A DNA stretch of 64,000 nt from Pseudomonas taetrolens (lineage in GTDB: Bacteria > Pseudomonadota > Gammaproteobacteria > Pseudomonadales > Pseudomonadaceae), in NCBI RefSeq assembly GCF_900475285.1, contig NZ_LS483370.1:186001-250000 (forward strand). Reading direction: 5' to 3'. Numbering within the stretch: the first letter of the stretch is position 1; every line of letters starts with the position of its first letter. Below are positions 57,440 through 64,000 of this stretch, one piece after another. The notes beneath the pieces were generated by a model, which had not been told where the DNA came from, made no database searches, and saw nothing but the letters and a program-made list of their open reading frames with translations. The position numbers and the translations under genes were made by a program.

Positions 57440-57470
57440 TTGACCCTATAGTGGCTACAGGGTCTTTACT
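57440..57470 (+). promoter_or_regulatory. cadA: MerR-type promoter and operator of the metal ATPase gene
   Basis: A -35 TTGACC (57440-57445) and a -10-like TTTACT (57465-57470) are separated by 19 bp, the overlong spacer typical of MerR promoters. The spacer holds a dyad from 57443 to 57463: ACCCTATAG and CTACAGGGT around TGG. Confidence 0.85.
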
Positions 57471-57503
57471 TGGCAACAGGCACCTTCTAATGGACACAAC
57501 CTG

Positions 57504-59747
57504 ATGAGCGATTCCATTCACACTCCGCACAAGCATGAACACGACAGCGGGCACAGCCACGATCACGCGCCTCATGCGCACAGCTGCTGTTCGTCTGCGT
57601 CAGCCCCGAGCGTGGTGAAACTGAGCGCTGCCCCGACGGCGGGTTCGCGCCTGAGCACTTTTCGCATTGAGGCCATGGACTGTCCGACTGAGCAAAGTCT
57701 GATCCAGAACAAACTGGGCAAGCTGGCGGGTGTACAGCAACTGGAATTCAACCTGATCAATCGGGTGCTGGGTGTCACCCACGACCTGCCGTCGACCGAT
57801 CCGATTGTGGCAGCGATCAAATCCCTTGGCATGCAGGCCGAACCACTGGAACAGGGCGCCGATGCCAGCCCCCCGGCAGCGCCTGCGCCGAAGAAGCACT
57901 GGTGGCCGCTGGCCGTGGCCGGTGTCGGCGCGTTGGCCGCTGAGGTGTTGCACTTTACCGACGCGGCACCCACTTGGGTGATCGCGCTGGTGGCGCTGGC
58001 GTCGATCCTTAGCGGTGGCCTGACCACCTACAAAAAGGGCTGGATCGCCCTGAAAAACCTCAACCTGAATATCAACGCGCTGATGAGCATCGCGGTGACG
58101 GGCGCGATTTTGATCGGCCAATGGCCTGAAGCGGCGATGGTGATGTTCCTGTTTACCGTGGCCGAACTGATTGAAGCCAAATCCCTCGACCGCGCCCGTA
58201 ACGCCATCAGCGGCCTGATGCAAATGGCGCCGGACAAAGCCACCGTGCAGCAAGCCGATGGCAGCTGGGTTGAGCGTGAGGTGAAAGACATTGAACTCGG
58301 CGTGGTGGTGCGCGTGCGCCCCGGCGAGCGTATCGGCCTGGATGGCGAGGTGGTGTCGGGCAACTCGACCATCGATCAGGCACCGATCACCGGCGAAAGC
58401 TTGCCGATTGAGAAAACCGTGGGTGACAAAGTGTTTGCCGGCACCATCAACCAGGCCGGCTCGCTGGAATATCGGGTAACGGCCGCCGCCAACCACTCGA
58501 CACTGGCCCGTATCATCCACGCGGTGGAACAAGCCCAGGGCGCGCGGGCGCCGACCCAGCGCTTTGTGGACAGCTTCGCCAAAATCTACACCCCGGTGGT
58601 GTTTCTGTTTGCGTTGGCGGTGGCGGTGATCCCGCCGCTGTTGATGGGTGGCGTGTGGTTCGATTGGGTTTACCGCGCGTTGGTATTGCTGGTGGTGGCA
58701 TGCCCGTGTGCGCTAGTGATCTCGACCCCGGTGACCATCGTCAGTGGTCTGGCAGCAGCGGCGCGTAAAGGGATTCTGGTCAAGGGTGGGGTGTACCTCG
58801 AAAGCGGGCACAAACTCGACTATCTGGCCCTCGACAAGACCGGCACCATCACCCACGGCAAACCGGTGCAAACCGACTACCTGCCGCTTGATCCGCTGGT
58901 AACCGAAAGCGCCGTGTTGCTGGCCGCCAGTTTGGCTACCCGCTCGGATCACCCGGTTTCATTGGCGGTGGCCAATGCGGCTGTGGATAAGAATTTGGTG
59001 TTGCGCGCTGTGGATAACTTCACGGCCCTGAGCGGGCGCGGTGTCCGCGGCGAGATCGACGGTGAGTTGTACCACTTGGGTAACCACCGTCTGGTTGAGG
59101 AACTGGGCCTTTGCTCGCCTGCGCTCGAACAAAAGCTCGATGCTCTGGAGCAACAAGGCAAGACCGTGATCCTGCTGTGCGACCGCTCTGGTCCGCTGGC
59201 GCTGTTCGCTGTGGCCGATACCGTCAAGGAAACCAGTCGCGAAGCGATCCGCGAGTTGCATGAACTGGGGATCAAGACCCTGATGCTGACCGGTGACAAT
59301 CCCCACACGGCCAGTGCCATTGCCGCACATGTGGGCATCGATCAATCCCAGGGCAATTTACTGCCGGACGATAAGCTCAAAGCCATTGAGGTGCTGTCTG
59401 CCCAAGGGCATCACGTCGGCATGGTCGGTGACGGCATCAACGATGCCCCGGCCCTGGCTCGCGCCGAAATCGGTTTTGCGATGGCCGCGGCGGGCACCGA
59501 TACCGCGATAGAGACCGCCGATGTAGCCCTGATGGACGACGATCTGCGCAAAATACCCGCATTCATCCGCTTGTCACGGCAGACCTCCAGCATCCTCAAA
59601 CAGAACATTGCCTTGGCATTGGTCATTAAAGGGATCTTTCTTGCGGTAACCTTCCTCGGTTTGGCCACCATGTGGATGGCCGTGTTTGCCGACATGGGCG
59701 TGAGCCTGTTGGTGGTGTTCAATGGCTTGCGCCTGTTGCGCAAGTAG
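57504..59747 (+). CDS. cadA: Heavy-metal P1B-type ATPase (Zn/Cd/Pb), CadA-like
   Basis: The 747-residue pump has a His-rich N-terminus (about eight His in residues 6-26), an HMA-like domain with MDCPTE (C60, E63) in place of CxxC, eight membrane segments, C400-P-C402 in transmembrane helix 6, D444 of DKTGT, SDHPVSLA and GDGINDAPALARAE. The MDCxxE and CPC pattern is that of divalent Zn/Cd/Pb exporters. The start ATG 57504 overlaps the stop of a four-codon ORF (57490-57504). Expression is expected to be metal-induced through the MerR-type promoter. Confidence 0.95.
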   Translation: MSDSIHTPHKHEHDSGHSHDHAPHAHSCCSSASAPSVVKLSAAPTAGSRLSTFRIEAMDCPTEQSLIQNKLGKLAGVQQLEFNLINRVLGVTHDLPSTDPIVAAIKSLGMQAEPLEQGADASPPAAPAPKKHWWPLAVAGVGALAAEVLHFTDAAPTWVIALVALASILSGGLTTYKKGWIALKNLNLNINALMSIAVTGAILIGQWPEAAMVMFLFTVAELIEAKSLDRARNAISGLMQMAPDKATVQQADGSWVEREVKDIELGVVVRVRPGERIGLDGEVVSGNSTIDQAPITGESLPIEKTVGDKVFAGTINQAGSLEYRVTAAANHSTLARIIHAVEQAQGARAPTQRFVDSFAKIYTPVVFLFALAVAVIPPLLMGGVWFDWVYRALVLLVVACPCALVISTPVTIVSGLAAAARKGILVKGGVYLESGHKLDYLALDKTGTITHGKPVQTDYLPLDPLVTESAVLLAASLATRSDHPVSLAVANAAVDKNLVLRAVDNFTALSGRGVRGEIDGELYHLGNHRLVEELGLCSPALEQKLDALEQQGKTVILLCDRSGPLALFAVADTVKETSREAIRELHELGIKTLMLTGDNPHTASAIAAHVGIDQSQGNLLPDDKLKAIEVLSAQGHHVGMVGDGINDAPALARAEIGFAMAAAGTDTAIETADVALMDDDLRKIPAFIRLSRQTSSILKQNIALALVIKGIFLAVTFLGLATMWMAVFADMGVSLLVVFNGLRLLRK

Positions 59748-59763
59748 ATCAAGAGAGGCCGCA

Positions 59764-60627
59764 GTGCTGAGTGCAGAGCTGAAAGCGTTTTACCGGGTGG
59801 CCCAATTGGGCAGCATTACTCAGGCCGCGAAAAAGCTCGGGCTCAGCCAGCCGACCGTGACCACACAGATCCGGCACCTTGAAAGCCAGTACGCGGTAGA
59901 GCTGTTCTATCGCGGCGGACGGCGCCTGACCCTCAGTGATGAAGGCGTGCGCCTGCTGCCGATGGTCAAGTTGCTGTTGCAGCAAGAGGCCGACATTGAG
60001 TTCTTCTTGCGCAATAGCGGCCAGGGCGCGGGCACGTTGCGCATCGCCGCGACCGCACCGTATTACATCCTCGATCTGGTCAAAGCCTTTCGCGCCCGGC
60101 TGCCGCAGATTCAGGTATCGGTGGATATTGGCAATTCCCAGCAGGTGCTGGAGGCGCTGGAGGAATACCGGGTTGATGTGGCCGCTTCATCGCAGTTGCT
60201 CGAGGATTCGCGCTTGATTCGCCGGGTGCTTGGCAGCGATCCGCTGGTGCTGGCGGTGCACCGCAATCACCCCTTGGCCGCGTTTGAGCATGTACCGCTC
60301 AGTGCCTTGGCCGGACATTGCCTGTTGATGCGTGAAGAGGGCTCGACCACACGCCAGTTGACCGAAACGCTGCTTGGAGCAGCAGGTGTGGGGTTTGGCC
60401 CGTTGCTGGAAATTGGCAGTCGAGAGTCGATTCGCGAAGCGGTATTGCGCAACATCGGGATCAGTATCATCGCCCGCCAGGAAGTCCCCCATGATCCGCA
60501 GCTGCGCGTACTGACCCTGGAAAATGCGCCAGTGATCCATGAGTACCTCTACTGCCTCAAAGAGCGTAAATCCGCACGCTTGCCGGCAGCGTTTCTTGGA
60601 TTGGCGCAGGAAATGGCCCCGGCTTGA
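59764..60627 (+). CDS. LysR family transcriptional regulator
   Basis: The 287-residue regulator has the N-terminal helix-turn-helix LSAELKAFYRVAQLGSITQAAKKLGLSQPTVTTQIRHLES and a LysR substrate-binding domain. It starts at GTG 59764 with GAGAGG upstream, 17 bp after cadA. It is followed by an ABC transporter similar to phosphonate systems, which it likely regulates. The effector is unknown. Confidence 0.9.
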   Translation: MLSAELKAFYRVAQLGSITQAAKKLGLSQPTVTTQIRHLESQYAVELFYRGGRRLTLSDEGVRLLPMVKLLLQQEADIEFFLRNSGQGAGTLRIAATAPYYILDLVKAFRARLPQIQVSVDIGNSQQVLEALEEYRVDVAASSQLLEDSRLIRRVLGSDPLVLAVHRNHPLAAFEHVPLSALAGHCLLMREEGSTTRQLTETLLGAAGVGFGPLLEIGSRESIREAVLRNIGISIIARQEVPHDPQLRVLTLENAPVIHEYLYCLKERKSARLPAAFLGLAQEMAPA

Positions 60628-60746
60628 TTCTGGCTGTGGCTATCCCAAATCCGCCAATACGACTATCGGCAGCTTTTACCTTGTTGCCACATCTTGTACG
60701 CATTGCCTCTCTAGGATGACCTCCATCTGCTTGATGAGGTGCATCC

Positions 60747-61823
60747 ATGAACCGTTCGAACACCACCGCTTTGACCCAACCCGGCGCACCGATGAAAGTG
60801 CGCAATGTAAGCAAGCGCTTTGGCGCCTTTACTGCGCTGGATGATGTGTCGCTGGATGTCGCTGCCGGCGAGCTGGTGTGTTTGCTGGGGCCGTCCGGCT
60901 GTGGCAAGACCACTTTGCTGCGCTGCATTGCCGGGCTGGAGCGTCAGGACAGCGGTGTGCTGTACCTGGGTGATCGCGATGTGTCCGACCTGGCACCACA
61001 AGCGCGGGATTACGGGATCCTGTTCCAGTCCTACGCGCTGTTTCCCAACCTGAGCGTCGAAGCCAATATCGCATACGGCCTGGCCGGCAGTAATCGTGAC
61101 GTGGTGCGCAAGCGGGTTGGCGAGATGCTGGACCTGGTAGGCCTAAGCGGCAGTGAAAAGAAATTCCCCGGCCAGCTCTCGGGTGGCCAGCAGCAGCGGG
61201 TGGCCCTGGCTCGTGCCTTGGCGCCAGCGCCTTCCTTGTTACTGCTCGACGAACCGATGTCGGCTCTCGACGCTCGGGTTCGCGAGCATCTGTGCACTGA
61301 GTTGCGACAGCTGCAACGTCAGCTGGGCATCACCACGTTGATGGTGACCCATAACCAGGATGAGGCCATGTTAATGGCCGATCGCATTGCCGTGATGAAC
61401 AACGGCAAGGTCGAGCAGTACGCGACACCACAAGACATCTACGACAAGCCGGCCACCCCGTTTGTCGCCGAATTCGTCGGGCAAGGTAACTGGCTGCCTT
61501 TTCAGCGCAGCAGCGATAGCCACGCCAACGTTGGCGGCATGAGCATGCGTCTGGCCGCCGGTGCCGGGCAGGCTGCCTCGGGGCGATTGTTCTGCCGTCC
61601 GGAGGCCATCAGCGTCAATCCGCTGCTGCATGAGGAAAACCTGTTTCCGGCACGGGTTCGCGAGATCACCTTTCTTGGTAATCGTTGCCGCATGAGCTTT
61701 GAGCTGAACCAGTTGCCCGGCCATGCGCTGACTGCTGAGGTCGGTAGCCAGGACCTGCCGCGGCTGGGGGCACAGGATATTTTTGTGGCCTTGCCGCCAG
61801 AAAGCCTTCAGGTGTTTGCCTGA
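60747..61823 (+). CDS. ABC transporter ATPase, putative 2-aminoethylphosphonate type
   Basis: The 358-residue ATPase has Walker [15 protein letters not shown], signature [16 protein letters not shown], Walker [13 protein letters not shown] and H-loop [10 protein letters not shown], with a C-terminal TOBE region (about 260-355). It resembles PhnT-type components; iron or spermidine-type ATPases are alternatives. The stop TGA is followed by one base before the permease ATG, indicating an operon. Confidence 0.88.
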   Translation: MNRSNTTALTQPGAPMKVRNVSKRFGAFTALDDVSLDVAAGELVCLLGPSGCGKTTLLRCIAGLERQDSGVLYLGDRDVSDLAPQARDYGILFQSYALFPNLSVEANIAYGLAGSNRDVVRKRVGEMLDLVGLSGSEKKFPGQLSGGQQQRVALARALAPAPSLLLLDEPMSALDARVREHLCTELRQLQRQLGITTLMVTHNQDEAMLMADRIAVMNNGKVEQYATPQDIYDKPATPFVAEFVGQGNWLPFQRSSDSHANVGGMSMRLAAGAGQAASGRLFCRPEAISVNPLLHEENLFPARVREITFLGNRCRMSFELNQLPGHALTAEVGSQDLPRLGAQDIFVALPPESLQVFA

Positions 61824-61824
61824 G

Positions 61825-63549
61825 ATGGCTGCTGATATGGCGCTGCCAATACCAGGCAAATTGAACCGCAGCAGCTCGCAGGCGCAACTCGGCGATAAGA
61901 TTTTTGTGGTCGGCGGCAAGCTGCTGTTACTGCTGCTGTTGAGCATTGCGGTCTTGATGCCCTTGCTGGCGATTTTCTGGCGGGGCTTCAGTGCTGAAGA
62001 CGGTCAGGGTGGCGGCTGGGTGGCAGCGCGTGAGTTGGTCACCAGCGATAATTTTCATTGGTTGCTCGGTAACAGCCTTAAGGTTTCGCTCAGCGTAGCG
62101 GCGATTGTCGTACCGCTTGCCTACCTGTTTGCCTATGCGCTGCAGCGCACCATGATCCCCGGAAAACGCATCTGGCGCGGGTTGTCACTGCTGCCGCTGA
62201 TGGCGCCCTCGATGTTGCCCGGCATTGCGCTGGTGTACCTGTTCGGTAATCAGGGCATGTTGCGCGGACTGGTCTCGGACAACATTTACGGCTTCTGGGG
62301 CATTGTTCTCGGGGAAGCGATTTATACCTTCCCTCATGCATTGATGATTTTGCTTTCGGCGTTGTCGCTGGCCGATGCGCGTTTGTTTGACGCCGCCTCA
62401 AGCATGGGCGCGGGACCGTTCAAGGCGTTTCGCAGCATCACCTGGCCGGGCACCAGGCAGGCTGTGTTTGCAGCATTCTGTCTGGTGTTCACCCTGACCA
62501 TTACGGATTTCGGTGTGCCGGTGGTGGTGGGTGGCGATTATCAAGTGCTGGCGCTGGAAGCCTACAAAGCCGTGGTTGGCCAACAACAGTTTGGGCGCGG
62601 TGCATTGATTGGCATGGTGCTGTTGTTGCCAGCGCTGTTCAGCTTCGGGGTCGATGCCTGGTTGCGTCGTCAACACGGCGACTCGATGAGCGGCCGTGCG
62701 CAAGTGTTCAAACCGGTCCCGTCGAAAGTCCGTGACCGCTGCTACCTGGCCATCGTGATGCTGATTTGCGCCGCCTTGCTGCTGGTGTTCGGGATGGCGG
62801 TGTACTCGTCGCTGGTGAAGTTCTGGCCTTACAACCTGTCGCTGTCGCTCAGTCACTACCAGTTCAACGACACCGCTGGCGGCGGCTGGCTGGCCTACCG
62901 CAATAGCGTGACCATGGCGTTGTGCGCTGCCCTGATCGGCACGGTGGTGATCTTTACCGGCGCGTATCTGATGGAAAAAACAACCGGTCAAAAGGGTCTG
63001 AATCTGGCGCTGCGCATGCTCAGTTTTGTCCCGATGGCGGTGCCGGGCCTGGTGCTGGGCTTGGGCTACGTGTTCTTTTTCAACATGAGCGGCAACCCGC
63101 TGCATGTGCTCTACGGAACCATGACGCTGCTGGTGGTGTGCACCATTGCTCACTATCTGACCACCGCACAAATGACCGCGACCACGGCCTTGCGCCAGCT
63201 CGATAGTGAATTCGAAGCGGCTGCGCTGTCCCTCAAGGCGCCGCTGTATCGCCACTACTGGCGTGTCACCGTGCCGATTTGCCTGCCCGCGTTGCTGGAT
63301 ATCGTGCGCTACCTGTTTGTCTCGGCGATGACCACCGTCTCGGCGGCCATCTTCCTCTACAGCCCCGACACCATCCTTGCGGCCGTGGCGGTGCTGAACA
63401 TGGACGACGCCGGAAACGTCGGCGGTGCGGCGGCCATGTCGACCCTGATCCTGTTCACCTCGGCGGGCGTCTCCCTGCTGCTGGCCTGGGCTTCGCGCGG
63501 CTTGCTGCGACGCTCCCAAGCCTGGCGGCAAGGTGTCCCTGCGCAATGA
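61825..63549 (+). CDS. Fused double permease, putative 2-aminoethylphosphonate ABC transporter
   Basis: The 574-residue protein joins two permease domains in one chain: the first EAA loop is DAASSMGAGPFKAFRSITWP, the second EAAALSLKAPLYRHYWRVTVP. About twelve membrane segments are visible. The length and layout fit the putative 2-aminoethylphosphonate and ferric iron (FbpB-type) fused permeases. The start ATG 61825 is one base after the ATPase stop. Substrate calling needs the binding protein and neighbours beyond the window. Confidence 0.9.
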   Translation: MAADMALPIPGKLNRSSSQAQLGDKIFVVGGKLLLLLLLSIAVLMPLLAIFWRGFSAEDGQGGGWVAARELVTSDNFHWLLGNSLKVSLSVAAIVVPLAYLFAYALQRTMIPGKRIWRGLSLLPLMAPSMLPGIALVYLFGNQGMLRGLVSDNIYGFWGIVLGEAIYTFPHALMILLSALSLADARLFDAASSMGAGPFKAFRSITWPGTRQAVFAAFCLVFTLTITDFGVPVVVGGDYQVLALEAYKAVVGQQQFGRGALIGMVLLLPALFSFGVDAWLRRQHGDSMSGRAQVFKPVPSKVRDRCYLAIVMLICAALLLVFGMAVYSSLVKFWPYNLSLSLSHYQFNDTAGGGWLAYRNSVTMALCAALIGTVVIFTGAYLMEKTTGQKGLNLALRMLSFVPMAVPGLVLGLGYVFFFNMSGNPLHVLYGTMTLLVVCTIAHYLTTAQMTATTALRQLDSEFEAAALSLKAPLYRHYWRVTVPICLPALLDIVRYLFVSAMTTVSAAIFLYSPDTILAAVAVLNMDDAGNVGGAAAMSTLILFTSAGVSLLLAWASRGLLRRSQAWRQGVPAQ

Positions 63550-63593
63550 TTCGTGGCTCAACCTACGCTCCCACAACCTCAAGGAACCGCATC

Positions 63594-64000
63594 ATGTTCA
63601 AGCCTCTTGCTCTTGCCGCTGCTGTCCTCACCGCTTTTAGCCTTAACGCTTTTGCCGCCAAAACCGAATTGACGGTCTACACCGCTCTCGAGGCCGAGCA
63701 GTTGAAAACCTATAAGCAAGCCTTTGAGAAGGCGTATCCGGACGTGGGCATCAAATGGGTGCGTGACTCCACCGGCATCATCACCGCCAAACTGCTGGCC
63801 GAAAAAGCCCGCCCGCAGGCAGATGCGGTCTGGGGACTGGCGGCTTCAAGCCTGGCGATTCTCGACCAGCAAGGCATGTTGCAAAACTATGCCCCCCAAG
63901 ACCTGGACAAGATCGGCGCCAACTACCGCGATGCAGCCAATCCTCCGGCATGGGTGGGCATGGACGTATGGGCCGCGACCATTTGCTTCAACACCATCGA
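63594..64000 (+). CDS. Periplasmic binding protein of the same ABC transporter (partial)
   Basis: The first 135 residues are seen: a signal peptide (about 1-22, ending AFA), then KTELTVYTALEAEQLKTYKQ, typical of the FbpA/PhnS cluster of type 2 binding proteins. The gene continues past the window end. It lies 44 bp after the permease and should define the substrate of the transporter. ATG 63594 follows AAGGAA. Confidence 0.9.
   Translation, partial: MFKPLALAAAVLTAFSLNAFAAKTELTVYTALEAEQLKTYKQAFEKAYPDVGIKWVRDSTGIITAKLLAEKARPQADAVWGLAASSLAILDQQGMLQNYAPQDLDKIGANYRDAANPPAWVGMDVWAATICFNTI

Noticed and set aside
62398..63582. Minus-strand open frame of 394 codons opposite the fused permease
   Set aside because: It is a complementary-strand frame of a hydrophobic membrane protein gene and has the typical R/H/Q-rich composition of such shadows.

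Overview
The window is about 64 kb of a Pseudomonas chromosome, most like the P. fluorescens/P. putida side of the genus. The evidence is the phoB-phoR pair, a full spuI/spuABCDEFGH polyamine locus in the order known from P. aeruginosa, the lsfA-ssuEADCBF order known from P. putida, the block rpiA/ilvA ... rppH-ptsP ... lgt-thyA, and dispersed REP/REPIN elements with a REP-associated transposase. I see no rRNA, tRNA, CRISPR array or prophage. Gene names rest on reading motifs and gene order; no database search was run.

Layout. 0-9 kb: the 3' end of an unknown gene, an M16 peptidase, a Na/Pi-cotransporter-like protein, a CitMHS citrate transporter, a CorC/HlyC-type membrane protein, then phoR and phoB on the minus strand with candidate Pho boxes upstream of phoB, and a small secreted repeat protein. 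9-20 kb: the polyamine locus, with spuABCDEFGH on the minus strand and spuI divergent. It combines uptake (SpuDEFGH) with gamma-glutamylation and transamination routes (SpuABCI). AANAANAA motifs of the Hfq/Crc type sit at the ribosome binding sites of spuI and spuD. 20-21.9 kb: an alpha-carbonic anhydrase and a TetR regulator.

21.9-41.3 kb is an organosulfur scavenging region: tauABCD (minus), an OprD-type porin, lsfA-ssuEADCBF (plus), then metNIQ-like transport genes, a flavin-dependent monooxygenase and two tandem SfnB-type oxidoreductases (minus). A REPIN pair with its RAYT transposase gene, and a methyltransferase gene, interrupt it. The solute-binding gene metQ carries a +1 frameshift at a run of seven A.

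41.5-45 kb: an unknown protein with an internal duplication and two tandem SdiA-regulated-type membrane-anchored proteins. 45-55 kb: conserved housekeeping genes (rpiA, ilvA, a HAD phosphatase, rppH, ptsP, an NRDE protein, a TauE-like exporter, lgt, thyA). 55-60 kb: an HxlR regulator divergent from an MFS transporter, and a cadR-like MerR regulator divergent from a Zn/Cd/Pb P-type ATPase with a clear MerR-type operator. 59.8-64 kb: a LysR regulator and an ABC transporter resembling the putative 2-aminoethylphosphonate type, with a fused double permease; its binding protein runs off the window.

Most of the window is well-ordered core or conserved accessory DNA. The points most worth a second look are the metQ frameshift, the REPIN/RAYT locus, the Crc-type motifs and the 45-bp palindrome of the spu locus, the AT-rich motif shared by sulfur-gene promoters, and the duplicated-domain protein at 41.5-42.3 kb. 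I did not find a clearly new multi-gene system.
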